DNA of 64,000 bases from Rhodobacterales bacterium LSUCC0387. GTDB lineage: Bacteria > Pseudomonadota > Alphaproteobacteria > Rhodobacterales > Rhodobacteraceae. Numbering within the stretch: the first letter of the stretch is position 1; the number at the start of each line of letters is the position of its first letter. Below are positions 1 to 8,770 of this stretch, piece by piece. The position numbers and the translations under genes are program-made. The stretch spans positions 124,001-188,000 of the forward strand of contig WVSR01000003.1 in NCBI GenBank assembly GCA_015689775.1. Reading direction: 5' to 3'. The notes below the pieces were generated by a model that had not been told where the DNA came from, did no database searches, and saw only the letters and a list, made by a program, of their open reading frames with translations.

Positions 1-1
1 T

Positions 2-78
2 TGGTAGCGGAGGAGGGACTTGAACCCCCGACACGCGGATTATGATTCCGCTGCTCTAACCAACTGAGCTACTCCGCC
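2..78 (-). tRNA. tRNA-Met (anticodon CAT), complete with encoded CCA
   Basis: The minus strand folds as a full cloverleaf of 77 nt. The seven-pair acceptor stem starts with a G-U pair. The D arm holds AGCTCAGTTGGTTAGAGC, the anticodon stem is GCGGA/TCCGC around a seven-base loop with CAT at positions 34-36, and the T arm contains GGTTCAAGTCC. CCA is encoded at 4..2. A G-U first pair, rather than the unpaired first position of initiator tRNA, points to elongator Met. A CAT anticodon can also belong to a lysidine-modified Ile tRNA, which I consider less likely. Confidence 0.95.
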
Positions 79-148
79 AGAAGCATCGCGGAAGTAGGAC
101 AAGCGGGGGCAAGCGTCAACCTCAAAATCGAAGCGCCCGCGCAGTTTT

Positions 149-553
149 TCAATCCACCCGCCCGCTTGGCTCAATCGCGAGATCCTCCAAGATCGGACAA
201 TCGGGGCGGTGATCCCCCGAACAGCGCGAAACAAGATCGGCCAAGGTCGCCCGCATTGCGGCCAATTTGGCCATTTTCGCATCAATATCTTGCAAATGTT
301 GTTGCGCGATCTCTTTCACATCGGCGCTTGCGCGCCCGCGATCCTCGTAAAGGGCCAAAAGCGCGCGGCATTCCTCGATGGAAAACCCCAATTCACGGGC
401 GCGCCCAATAAAGCCTAGCTTATGCACATCTTGTTGCGAAAAACTACGGTATCCGTTTTCGCCACGCGCAGGCGCAATCAAACCAATTTCCTCGTAATAG
501 CGGATGGTTTTGGCGGGCAGGCCCGTGGCCGTGGCCGTTTGCGAGATATTCAT
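149..553 (-). CDS. cueR: Cu(I)-responsive MerR-family regulator CueR
   Basis: Transcription activator that senses cytoplasmic Cu(I) and switches on copper efflux. The N-terminal winged helix carries the MerR signature TIRYYEEIGL and a dimerisation helix follows. Two metal-binding cysteines lie about eight residues apart near the C-terminus (RCSGDHRPDC), and a serine sits before the dimer helix where divalent-metal sensors have cysteine. Both points match Escherichia coli CueR (Cys112, Cys120, Ser77). I start at ATG 553, which overlaps the copA stop as TGATG. A TTG one codon upstream would add one residue. The gene is downstream of copA in the same direction, so the two are probably cotranscribed and the regulator acts on the promoter upstream of copA. 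Confidence 0.93.
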   Translation of the reverse strand: MNISQTATATGLPAKTIRYYEEIGLIAPARGENGYRSFSQQDVHKLGFIGRARELGFSIEECRALLALYEDRGRASADVKEIAQQHLQDIDAKMAKLAAMRATLADLVSRCSGDHRPDCPILEDLAIEPSGRVD

Positions 554-2991
554 CAATGCCCCCCCACATGACGCAGGCGTAGCGCGTTCATCACCACAAA
601 GACCGAGCTTGCTGCCATCGCGCCCGCCGCCAACATCGGGTTCAAAAGCGGCCCTCCGATCAGGGCCAATGCCCCTGCTGCGAAAGGGATCAACGCCACG
701 TTATAGCCAAACGCCCAAAACAAATTCTGCCAAATATTGCGTAAGGTGGCCCGCGACAGGGTCATGGCATCTACAACACCCCACGGCGCGCCAGACACCA
801 GAACCACATCTGCCGCCTGCATCGCGATATCGGTGCCACTGCCAAGCGCGATGCCCACATCTGCCTGCGCCAAAACAGGGGCGTCATTGATCCCATCACC
901 GACAAAAACAACGCGCTGCCCCGCCTTTTGCCACGCAGCCACAAGTGCCAATTTATCTTCGGGCTTGAGGCGGGCATGGGCTTCTGTGATGTCCAAATCT
1001 GCGGCAAGCGCATCAACCGCAGGCGCTGCATCACCTGAAAGAAGCGCGATCTTCAGACCCATTTTTTTCAACGCGTCAATCGTGTCGCGGGCATCTTTCT
1101 TAGCAGGGTCACGAAAGGCCATACTGCCGGCATAGGCACCATCCTGTGCCAAGTGGATCAGGCTTGCGCCCTGAGGGGGAATGTCTGGGACACTGACACC
1201 CAACTCTACCAAATAGGCCTCTATGCCAAGGGCGATCTCTACGCCCTCGACAGTCGCGCGGACGCCGCCACCGATGCTGTTCTGGAACCCTTGCATCGCC
1301 GCGATGGTCAGCCCACGCGCCTCGGCCTCGGCCAAAATTGCTTGGGCGAAGGGATGTTCTGATCCACGCTCAACACTTGCGGCCAAGGCAATCAGGCGGT
1401 CTTCGTCTTGCGTGTTGTAACAGGCCACCAGCGCAGGCGCGCCCGTGCTGAGTGTGCCTGTTTTATCAAAGGCCACAATGTCGGCTTGCCGCAAATCTTG
1501 CAGTGCACGCCCCTCGCGGAAATGCACCCCCAATTCCGCAGCGCGCCCCGTTCCTGCCATAACAGACACAGGTGTAGCCAGGCCCATGGCGCAGGGGCAG
1601 GCAATAATGAGAACGGAGACGCCAATCACCATAGCCTGCACGGGGGAAGGGCCAAAGACCCACCACACCGCCGTGGTCACAAGCGCCACAGCGATCACGA
1701 CAGGCACAAAAACCGCCGCAATGCGATTAATCAAAGATTGGATAGGCAGGCGCGTCATCTGCGCCTTTGTGACCATATCCACGATTTGCGCTAGAACCGT
1801 TTGTCCACCTGTTGCAGTCACGCGGTAAATAGCGCTGCCCGCGCGGTTCATCGTGCCGCCGACAACACAATCACCCACAGATTTCGTCACTGGAACAGGC
1901 TCGCCTGTGATCATGCTTTCCTCAACCAAGGCCTCGCCCTCCGTCACGATGCCATCAGTGGCAACTTTCTCACCTGGTTTGACTCGGATCAGATCACCGA
2001 TCCGCAGTTCAGACGCAGCTACCTGCCGCTCGGCCCCATCCTGCAAGAGGGTGGCTGAGTCAGGGCGCAGTTCCATGAGGCTGCGAATGGCTGCGCCCGC
2101 CTGACCGCGCGTGCGAAATTCCAAAAAACGTCCCAAGAGGATTAAGGTGACGATGACTGCAGCGGCCTCGAAATAGATGAAACGGCTGGCTTCTGGGATT
2201 AAGCCCGGTGCGAATGTGACCACAGTGGAAAAGGCCCATGCCGCCGTGGATCCCAACGCAACCAATGAATTCATCTCTGGCGCGCCGCGCAGCAATGCAG
2301 GCACTCCTAGGCGGAAAAACACCGCACCTGGACCAAATAAGACCAAGGTGGTCAGGGAAAATTGCACCAGACGGACTGTAAATTCCCCGAAAGTCGCGAC
2401 CTGCCAATGATGAAACTCGGGGATAAGATGCCTGCCCATCTCCATGATGAAGACAGGCAGGGTTAGGAGGGCCGCCAAGATCAAATGTCGCTTCAGCAGG
2501 TGCCCTTCATCCTCTGCGCCGCTCTCAGGCTGCACCTCTGCCGCCGGTGTCTCAGGCAGGATTGGATAACCTGCTTGACGCATCATATCGGTCAAATCGG
2601 AAAGGACCAAATCGGGGGTCACTGTGACATAGGCCTCTTTCATGGCCAGATTAACGTCGGCTTTGATCACGGCGGGATAGGCATTCAAGGCTTTTTCAGC
2701 GCGGGAGGCACAGCGCCCGCAACTAAGATTTTCCACGGCAAAACGCCAGTGATTGGTCTGCGCAGGGTCAAGGGCAACGGGATACCCCGCCTTGCGCATC
2801 GCCGCATTTATCACCGCCAGATCAAACTCTGGCGTAGCTGTCACTTGGGCGGTCTTGGTAGTCAAATTGACCTGTGCAGAACGAACATGAGGCAAGGCCG
2901 CAAGCGCCTTTTCCGCACGCGCAGCACAGCCCCCACAAGAGAGGTTCTCAACAGTCAAAGGGATCACGCGCCGCGCTTGATGGTCTAGCAT
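553..2991 (-). CDS. copA: Copper-exporting P1B-type ATPase CopA
   Basis: Inner-membrane pump that uses ATP to expel Cu(I) from the cytoplasm. It has 812 residues. Two N-terminal heavy-metal-associated domains each carry a CxxC pair (Cys19/Cys22 and Cys93/Cys96). Transmembrane helices start near residue 170. The ion-path motif CPC is at 467-469, the actuator TGE near 364, the phosphorylated aspartate in DKTGT at 511, the HP motif in SEHPF near 548, and GDGINDAP near 700. YN and MxxSS in the last helices are the class IB-1 copper signature. cueR follows with a one-base overlap and a CueR-type promoter lies just upstream, which together give a self-contained copper-resistance operon. Confidence 0.96.
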   Translation of the reverse strand: MLDHQARRVIPLTVENLSCGGCAARAEKALAALPHVRSAQVNLTTKTAQVTATPEFDLAVINAAMRKAGYPVALDPAQTNHWRFAVENLSCGRCASRAEKALNAYPAVIKADVNLAMKEAYVTVTPDLVLSDLTDMMRQAGYPILPETPAAEVQPESGAEDEGHLLKRHLILAALLTLPVFIMEMGRHLIPEFHHWQVATFGEFTVRLVQFSLTTLVLFGPGAVFFRLGVPALLRGAPEMNSLVALGSTAAWAFSTVVTFAPGLIPEASRFIYFEAAAVIVTLILLGRFLEFRTRGQAGAAIRSLMELRPDSATLLQDGAERQVAASELRIGDLIRVKPGEKVATDGIVTEGEALVEESMITGEPVPVTKSVGDCVVGGTMNRAGSAIYRVTATGGQTVLAQIVDMVTKAQMTRLPIQSLINRIAAVFVPVVIAVALVTTAVWWVFGPSPVQAMVIGVSVLIIACPCAMGLATPVSVMAGTGRAAELGVHFREGRALQDLRQADIVAFDKTGTLSTGAPALVACYNTQDEDRLIALAASVERGSEHPFAQAILAEAEARGLTIAAMQGFQNSIGGGVRATVEGVEIALGIEAYLVELGVSVPDIPPQGASLIHLAQDGAYAGSMAFRDPAKKDARDTIDALKKMGLKIALLSGDAAPAVDALAADLDITEAHARLKPEDKLALVAAWQKAGQRVVFVGDGINDAPVLAQADVGIALGSGTDIAMQAADVVLVSGAPWGVVDAMTLSRATLRNIWQNLFWAFGYNVALIPFAAGALALIGGPLLNPMLAAGAMAASSVFVVMNALRLRHVGGH

Positions 2992-3032
2992 TCTAAAGGG
3001 TCACTTATCATTCAATTGGGGCGTTTTCCCTT

Positions 3033-3063
3033 CAGATAAGGGTTCTAGTTACTGGAAGGTCAA
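3033..3063 (-). promoter_or_regulatory. CueR-type promoter of copA-cueR with 19-bp spacer
   Basis: On the minus strand TTGACC (3063..3058) and TATCTG (3038..3033) are separated by exactly 19 bases, the overlong spacer typical of MerR-family promoters. The half-site ACCTTCC begins inside the -35 element and is followed seven bases later by AGAACCC, a degraded partner of the expected GGAAGGT. TTCCAG and CTAGAA form the inner dyad with one mismatch. The placement relative to -35 is the same as I recall for E. coli copA. The right half-site is poor, so affinity may be lower than usual. Confidence 0.75.
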
Positions 3064-3206
3064 CCCCCTTTGACGAGTGCCGGCAAATATTGCCCATATT
3101 CATTCTTACCAAACAATTGGGCCCGCGCGGCAAGATCTGCAGCCGAAATCCAGTGTTTGTGATAGGCGATCTCATCAGGGCTGCCCATCTGCAAACCTTG
3201 GCGTTT
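3060..3206 (-). pseudogene. 3' stub of glucose-1-phosphate thymidylyltransferase (rfbA/rmlA)
   Basis: A 48-codon frame without its own start reads KRQGL, then PDEIAYHKHWI, then LFGKNEYGQYLPAL before TGA. This matches the C-terminal end of RfbA (family pattern EKRQGL, then PEEIA, then KNGYGQYL). Immediately upstream the same frame is closed by TAG and TGA, and no nucleotidyltransferase domain can be found in any frame. The enzyme normally makes dTDP-glucose for dTDP-rhamnose synthesis. The stub cannot do this, so it is the scar of a deleted rml/rfb gene. Its stop codon lies inside the -35 element of the copA promoter. Confidence 0.75.
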
Positions 3207-3270
3207 CTACGAGACTCACCTCAGCTCATACCATGCAGGGGCAAGGTTGACGCAGAAACTTCAACGGAGT

Positions 3271-3292
3271 GGGGCGGCCAACTGACCGCCCC
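3271..3292 (-). terminator. Candidate hairpin downstream of creatinase
   Basis: GGGGCGG (3271-3277) and CCGCCCC (3286-3292) form a perfect seven-pair GC stem with an eight-base loop, just after the creatinase stop on the minus strand. No T-run follows, so it is at best a weak intrinsic terminator or an mRNA-stabilising hairpin. Confidence 0.4.
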
Positions 3293-3302
3293 CTCGGATA
3301 GA

Positions 3303-4508
3303 TTAACCTACCACGTTTTCGACAGGGCCGTATGGATAGCCCGTAATATCCTCAGCCCCATCCTTGGTGATGATCAAAATATCATGCTCGCGATAGCCAC
3401 CCGCGCCTGCCATTCCCTCGGGTATTGTCAGCATCGGCTCCATTGAAATCACCATGCCCTCTTCGAGAAAGGTGTCGATATCCTCACGCAGCTCAAGCCC
3501 TGCTTCGCGACCGTAATAATGGCTTAACACCCCAAATGAATGGCCATAGCCAAAGCTGCGATATTGCAGCAAATCGCGTTCCGCGAAGAAATCATTGATC
3601 GCATGGGTGATCTCAGCACAGCTGACACCCGGCTTCATCAGGCTCATACCCAATTCATGCGCCTCGATATTCGCCTGCCAATAGCTAAGGCTCGCCGCAT
3701 CCACTTCGCCTACAAACATCGTGCGCTCAAGCGCGGTGTAATAGCCCGAGATCATTGGGAAGGTATTGAGGCTCAGGATATCACCGCGCTGCAAAACGCG
3801 CCCCGTGACAGGGTTATGCGCGCCATCGGTGTTAAGCCCCGATTGGAACCATACCCAAGTGTCCCGATATTCGGCATCGGGAAAGCGTTTGGCGATTTCT
3901 AGCTCCATCGCATCGCGCCCTGCCATGGCGACATCAATCTCACGCACCCCCGCCTTTACGGCGTCCCGAATGGCATAGCCACCAACATCGGCAACTTGCG
4001 CGCCTGCGCGGATCAACTCGCGCTCGGCGACAGATTTCACCATGCGCTGGCGCATCGTAGCGGGCGCCACATCGACAGTGGATTTTGGCGCCAAGAACTC
4101 ATTGAGAAGCGCAAATTGGCTCAAGACCAGATGATCGGCCTCGTAACCAACTGCCTTGCCCTGCCCCGCCACATGGGCCACGGCGCGCCAGTAATTGTTG
4201 CGCTGCCAATCGGTATAGGTGATCCCATCACAGGCACAGCGCCGCCATGGCTGCCCCGCATCAATGCCCGCAGAGATCACTACCGCCTCAGACGCGGTCA
4301 CAACCAACGCATAAGGGCGCCCAAAGGCGCAGTAGAGAAAGCCCGAATAATAGGCGATATTGTGCATTGAACTCAGCACAACCGCATCTAGGCCTTGCGC
4401 ATCCATGATTGCGCGTAGCCCCATCAGACGTGCGCCATACTCAGCTTGAGAAAACGGAAGAATGGCTTTTTCGTCATTGTGGAAACGGAAGAATTCAGGT
4501 CGCTGCAT
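3303..4508 (-). CDS. Creatinase (creatine amidinohydrolase)
   Basis: Hydrolyses creatine to sarcosine and urea in the cytoplasm. It is a pita-bread-fold protein of the M24 peptidase superfamily without metal ligands. The 401-residue length matches Pseudomonas creatinase (403). Key residues fall at nearly identical numbers: catalytic His231 in TDGAHNPV, substrate-binding Phe62 and Arg64 in FGRPY, Arg334 in YGREAG, Glu261 in YTALERT and Glu357 in SMEPM. SMHNIAYYSGFLYC and YGHSFGVLSHYYGREAG are family hallmarks. A strong AGGAGGG site precedes ATG. The gene is divergent from a peptide-type ABC transporter, with the shared promoter region in the 163 bases between them. Related M24 enzymes such as ectoine hydrolase are less similar in these residues. 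Confidence 0.88.
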   Translation of the reverse strand: MQRPEFFRFHNDEKAILPFSQAEYGARLMGLRAIMDAQGLDAVVLSSMHNIAYYSGFLYCAFGRPYALVVTASEAVVISAGIDAGQPWRRCACDGITYTDWQRNNYWRAVAHVAGQGKAVGYEADHLVLSQFALLNEFLAPKSTVDVAPATMRQRMVKSVAERELIRAGAQVADVGGYAIRDAVKAGVREIDVAMAGRDAMELEIAKRFPDAEYRDTWVWFQSGLNTDGAHNPVTGRVLQRGDILSLNTFPMISGYYTALERTMFVGEVDAASLSYWQANIEAHELGMSLMKPGVSCAEITHAINDFFAERDLLQYRSFGYGHSFGVLSHYYGREAGLELREDIDTFLEEGMVISMEPMLTIPEGMAGAGGYREHDILIITKDGAEDITGYPYGPVENVVG

Positions 4509-4671
4509 CGCCGACCCTCCTTTGACAGAAGACCCCGGCGTTCAGGGCGGTTCAGGTCTGCCATAGGACGACGCCATCGTCCCCAACCTCGTGGCATTAT
4601 CTGCCGCTAAAGCCTTGAGTCGCGCAAGTCCCCTCTAGCGGCCTAGCACGCCTTCAGGCTAAGGTTTTACC

Positions 4672-5610
4672 ATGTTGAGCTATTTTCTCAATCGGGTGCT
4701 AGCGATGATCCTTAGCCTTGCCGTGGCAAGCGTGGTTATCTTTTGCCTTATTGAGGTGATCCCCGGTGATCCTGCCAGTTTCATGCTTGGCCTAAATGCC
4801 ACAGACGAGGCGGTTGCAAACCTACGGGCGGAATTGGGCCTCGATGGAGGGCTTCTAACCCGATATCTGGCATGGGTCGGGGGCATGGTGCAGGGGGAAT
4901 TTGGCCTATCCTACACCTATCGCGTGCCCGTGGCCGATTTGATCCAAGATAGGCTTGCCGTTTCACTGCCCTTGGCCATTTACGCACTGATCCTGTCAAC
5001 AGCTCTTGCAATCCCTGTGGGGGTGCTGGCCACGGCCAAGCGCGGCGCATGGCCCGATCTTGGGGTTATGGCGGCCGCGCAAATCGGCATTGCGATACCC
5101 AATTTCTGGTTTGCAATGCTGCTGGTGCTGCTGTTCGCGATAAAATTACAATGGGTGTCGGCGGGCGGGTTTGCGGGATGGGACAGCTTTGGGGCGGGGC
5201 TCGCCTCGCTCACGCTGCCCGCCTTCGCCTTGGCTCTGCCGCAGGCGGCCATTTTGGCGCGGGTTTTGCGTTCGGCCCTTCTCGAGACATTAGAGCAAGA
5301 CTATATCCGCACCGCCCGCGCCAAGGGCCTAAGCCGCAGGCGAACCCTATGGCGTCACGCTTTGCGCAATGCAGGCATTCCCGTGATGACGATCTTAGGC
5401 CTTCAATTCTCGTTTCTTCTTGCGGGCGCCATTATCATCGAAAATGTTTTCTTTCTTCCGGGGCTTGGTCGCCTGATCTTTCAGGGCATCACCCAACGCG
5501 ATTTGATCGTGGTCGAGTCGGTCACCATGCTGCTTGTGTTCGCCGTAATCCTTGTGACCTTTTTGGTTGATCTGGCCTATGCCGCACTTGACCCAAGGCT
5601 GCGCAGATGA
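4672..5610 (+). CDS. ABC transporter permease, DppB/GsiC type
   Basis: First membrane subunit of a peptide/opine/nickel-class (PepT) ABC importer. The 312 residues hold about six transmembrane helices, an N-terminal helix followed by the class-typical IPGDPASFMLG segment, a large periplasmic loop, and the EAA loop around DYIRTARAKGLSRRRTLWRHALRNA cut into cytoplasmic helices, which docks the ATPase. Its stop overlaps the next permease start as ATGA, so the cassette is one transcript. No substrate-binding protein is encoded nearby. The substrate is therefore unknown; the divergent creatinase suggests a guanidino compound or a small peptide, but that is inference only. Confidence 0.88.
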   Translation: MLSYFLNRVLAMILSLAVASVVIFCLIEVIPGDPASFMLGLNATDEAVANLRAELGLDGGLLTRYLAWVGGMVQGEFGLSYTYRVPVADLIQDRLAVSLPLAIYALILSTALAIPVGVLATAKRGAWPDLGVMAAAQIGIAIPNFWFAMLLVLLFAIKLQWVSAGGFAGWDSFGAGLASLTLPAFALALPQAAILARVLRSALLETLEQDYIRTARAKGLSRRRTLWRHALRNAGIPVMTILGLQFSFLLAGAIIIENVFFLPGLGRLIFQGITQRDLIVVESVTMLLVFAVILVTFLVDLAYAALDPRLRR

Positions 5611-6428
5611 CGGTGCAGCGATCCTTGATCATTGGCGGTGCGATCAGCCTGTTTTTCCTCGCCCTCGCTACCCTCAGCCTCCTCTGGGTGCCCCATGAGG
5701 TCACAAGCCTTGCGATTGCCAATCGGCTGCAAGGGCCAAGCGCAACCTATCTGCTTGGCACGGATCAATTCGGGCGCGATATCCTATCTTTGCTGATGGT
5801 GGGCGCGCAAACCTCGATTGCGGTGGCGGTGGCGGCCATTGGCATTGGGGCAGGCGTTGGCGTGCCCTTGGGGCTGCTGGCAGCCACACAGCATGGGCGC
5901 TTTGGCGATGAACTGATTATGCGGGGCAATGATCTGATATTTGCCTTTCCCGCGCTGGTGATCGCCATTCTGATCACTGCAACCTACGGCCCCTCGGCGT
6001 TTAACGCGATCCTTGCAATTGGCATTTTCAACATCCCAGTCTTTGCCCGCGTAACCCGTGCAGGGGCGCTGCCAATTTGGACATTGGATTACATCCTTGC
6101 CGCGCGTGTGGCGGGAAAATCCAAGCTTCGGATCAGCCTAGAACATATCTTGCCCAATATTCTGAACCTGATCATCGTGCAGGCCACGATCCAATTCAGC
6201 CTTGGGATTCTGGCTGAGGCGGCGCTCTCCTATGTCGGGCTTGGGGCGCAACCGCCAACCCCCAGTTGGGGCCGCATGTTGGCCGAAGCGCAAACCATGA
6301 TCTACACCCATCCGATGCTGGCCATTCTTCCCGGGGCCTGCATCATGGCCTTGGTTTTAGGCTTGAACTTGGCGGGGGATGGGCTGCGCGATCAACTTGA
6401 CCCGAGACTGGAGCGCACCCTGAAATGA
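5607..6428 (+). CDS. ABC transporter permease, DppC/GsiD type
   Basis: Second membrane subunit of the same importer, 273 residues. It shows the class pattern LLGTDQFGRDILS after the first helix, then five further membrane segments, an EAA-like loop (YILAARVAGKSKLRISLEHILPN) and the C-terminal LSYVGLGAQPPTPSWGRML segment found in DppC-like permeases. The gene is coupled by ATGA to its neighbours on both sides. It is expected to form a heterodimer with the upstream permease in the inner membrane. Confidence 0.88.
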   Translation: MTVQRSLIIGGAISLFFLALATLSLLWVPHEVTSLAIANRLQGPSATYLLGTDQFGRDILSLLMVGAQTSIAVAVAAIGIGAGVGVPLGLLAATQHGRFGDELIMRGNDLIFAFPALVIAILITATYGPSAFNAILAIGIFNIPVFARVTRAGALPIWTLDYILAARVAGKSKLRISLEHILPNILNLIIVQATIQFSLGILAEAALSYVGLGAQPPTPSWGRMLAEAQTMIYTHPMLAILPGACIMALVLGLNLAGDGLRDQLDPRLERTLK

Positions 6429-8023
6429 CCGCTTCGCCCCGCCTTGAACTGGAAAACCTAACCATCACCCATGAGGGGGGCGCATTGGTTTCTGATCTTT
6501 CCTTGAAGCTGGCTGCGCATCGGATCACGGCCTTGGTTGGGGAATCTGGATCAGGCAAATCGATGACGGCGCTGGCGATTATGGGCCTATTGCCCCCAGG
6601 ATGCAGCGCGCATGGGTCAGTTCTGCTCAATGGCACTGACAGTCTCTTGGGGCTGTCAGACCGAAAAATGTGCCAGTTGCGCGGGCGAAAGATTGGAATG
6701 ATTTTTCAAGAGCCTATGACCGCGCTAAACCCCGTTATGCAAATCGGCGCACAGGTGGCCGAAACCCTTATGGTGCATCGCATCACTCTAAATCGGCGGG
6801 CCGCAATGGCGCAGGCGCGCGCCATTTTGGATCGGGTCGGCTTGGCGCAGATCGCGCTTGATCGCTATCCGCATGAGCTGTCTGGTGGGCAAAGGCAGCG
6901 CGTGGCCATTGCTACCGCGATCGCGGCAGCGCCCGATATTTTAATCGCGGACGAGGCGACAACCGCGCTTGATGTCACCACCCAACAAGGGATTTTAGCG
7001 CTTCTGAAAACCCTCGTTGCCGCGGATGGGATGGCGCTTTTGCTGATCACGCATGATCTGGCCGTTGTGGCCTCGATGGCCGATGAGGTGGCGGTGATGA
7101 ACCAAGGCCGCATCATTGAAAAAGGCGACGCAAAGCGGCTTTTATCCAACCCGCGCGATCCTTACACCAAGGCGCTCTTATCCGCTGCCCGCCCAGCCCC
7201 AAAAGAGCCCCAACCCGTATCAGGCGAGACACTCTTATCCGTGGAAGGGGTCAGCCGCATCTATCCGCCCAAACGCCTAGGCTTGCGCAAATCTGAACCC
7301 TTCGTGGCGGTGCGTGATGCAAATCTCACCCTGAAGCGAGGGGAATGTTTAGGGATCGTAGGGGGGTCTGGATGTGGTAAATCCACGCTCGCCCGTGCCA
7401 TTTTGGGGCTAGAGGCCGCGCAAGCAGGGAAGATTGTCTTAGACGGCACACAGGTGCATCCGAAGATGCCACTCGAAAATCGACGGCATCTGTCGATTGT
7501 GTTTCAAGACCCCTATGGCAGCTTTAACCCCCGTTGGTGGGTGGGGCGGGTTATTGCAGAACCGCTTGATCTGCAAAATGTCACATCTGATGAGGTCACA
7601 TCTCGTGTTGCAACCGCCCTTGAGCAGGTCGGACTTTCGCCCCAGGATGCGCAAAAATACCCGCATCAATTCTCAGGTGGGCAAAGACAGCGCATTGCCA
7701 TTGCGCGCGCGCTAATCACGCGGCCAGATATCGTGGTGCTTGATGAGGCTGTTTCGGCCCTTGATGTCTCCGTGCGCGCACGGGTTTTAGATTTACTAAA
7801 ATCACTGCAAAAGGAATTGCAGCTTTCGTATATTTTCATCACCCACGATCTCACGGTTGTGGCCCATATGGCTGACCATATTGCGGTGATGGAACATGGG
7901 GTGATTGTCGAACAGGGGCCAGCGCACCAAATTCTGTCTGCCCCCAAACATCCTTATACGGAAAACTTACTCAACACCGCGCCCCGCTTGGCCGCGGCCC
8001 CACAGAAAAGGACAGTTTCATGA
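6425..8023 (+). CDS. Fused double ATPase of the peptide-type ABC importer (DppD-DppF)
   Basis: Single 532-residue protein with two complete nucleotide-binding domains. The first has Walker A GESGSGKS near residue 38, signature LSGGQRQR and Walker B ILIADEATTALD. The second has GGSGCGKS near residue 314, FSGGQRQR and IVVLDEAVSALD. The class-specific tail NPRDPYTKALL after domain one and APKHPYTENLL after domain two marks the peptide/nickel family, where DppD and DppF are often separate but fused in many alphaproteobacteria. Both domains look catalytically intact. Coupled upstream and downstream by ATGA overlaps. Confidence 0.9.
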   Translation: MTASPRLELENLTITHEGGALVSDLSLKLAAHRITALVGESGSGKSMTALAIMGLLPPGCSAHGSVLLNGTDSLLGLSDRKMCQLRGRKIGMIFQEPMTALNPVMQIGAQVAETLMVHRITLNRRAAMAQARAILDRVGLAQIALDRYPHELSGGQRQRVAIATAIAAAPDILIADEATTALDVTTQQGILALLKTLVAADGMALLLITHDLAVVASMADEVAVMNQGRIIEKGDAKRLLSNPRDPYTKALLSAARPAPKEPQPVSGETLLSVEGVSRIYPPKRLGLRKSEPFVAVRDANLTLKRGECLGIVGGSGCGKSTLARAILGLEAAQAGKIVLDGTQVHPKMPLENRRHLSIVFQDPYGSFNPRWWVGRVIAEPLDLQNVTSDEVTSRVATALEQVGLSPQDAQKYPHQFSGGQRQRIAIARALITRPDIVVLDEAVSALDVSVRARVLDLLKSLQKELQLSYIFITHDLTVVAHMADHIAVMEHGVIVEQGPAHQILSAPKHPYTENLLNTAPRLAAAPQKRTVS

Positions 8024-8760
8024 GGCTTGCAGGAAAAACCGCAATTGTAACAGGCGGCGCATCGGGCTTTGGCGCAGGGATCGTGCGCAAATTCCGCGCC
8101 GAAGGGGCCGAGGTGATGATTGCCGATCTCAATGGTGCCGCAGCCCAAGACATGGGCAAGGCCACGGGCAGCCTTGCCCATGAAACCGATGTCGCCAAGG
8201 GCGAGAGCGTGGCCGCCCTCGCCCAATCGGCGCTTTCCACGTGGGGGCGTATTGATATTGTTGTGAATAATGCGGGCATCACCCATTTGCCGCAGATGAT
8301 GGAAGATGTCACCGAGGAGATGTTTGACCGTGTCCTCGCGGTGAATGCGAAATCTGTTTATTTGATGGCCCGTGAAATTGTGCCGCATATGAAAACCGCA
8401 AAAGCGGGCGCCATCCTCAATATCGCGTCAACAGCTGGCCTCAGCCCACGCCCCAAGCTGAATTGGTATAACGCTTCAAAAGGTTGGATGATAACTGCGA
8501 CCAAGGCGATGGCGGTGGAACTGGCCCCACAGGGTATCCGCGTCAACGCGCTATGCCCTGTGGCGGGGGAAACCCCGCTTTTGTCCAGTTTCATGGGCGA
8601 GGACACGCCAGAAATGCGGGCAAAATTCCTATCAACCATCCCCTTAGGCCGCTTTTCTACGCCCGAGGATATGGGGAATGCCGCCTGCTTCCTTTGCTCA
8701 GATGAGGCCTCAATGATCACAGGTGCCGCTTTGGAGGTTGATGGCGGGCGCTGCATCTAG
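8020..8760 (+). CDS. Short-chain dehydrogenase/reductase
   Basis: Classical SDR of 246 residues. The cofactor motif TGGASGFG lies near residue 12 and an acidic residue at the end of the second strand (IADLNG) favours NAD(H). NNAG is present, the catalytic serine is in NIASTAG, and Tyr/Lys occur as YNASK. The C-terminal GAALEVDGGRCI is usual for the family. The substrate cannot be read from sequence. Being translationally coupled to the transporter ATPase, it probably oxidises or reduces the imported compound or a breakdown product of it. Confidence 0.85.
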   Translation: MRLAGKTAIVTGGASGFGAGIVRKFRAEGAEVMIADLNGAAAQDMGKATGSLAHETDVAKGESVAALAQSALSTWGRIDIVVNNAGITHLPQMMEDVTEEMFDRVLAVNAKSVYLMAREIVPHMKTAKAGAILNIASTAGLSPRPKLNWYNASKGWMITATKAMAVELAPQGIRVNALCPVAGETPLLSSFMGEDTPEMRAKFLSTIPLGRFSTPEDMGNAACFLCSDEASMITGAALEVDGGRCI

Positions 8761-8770
8761 GGGAATGGTG

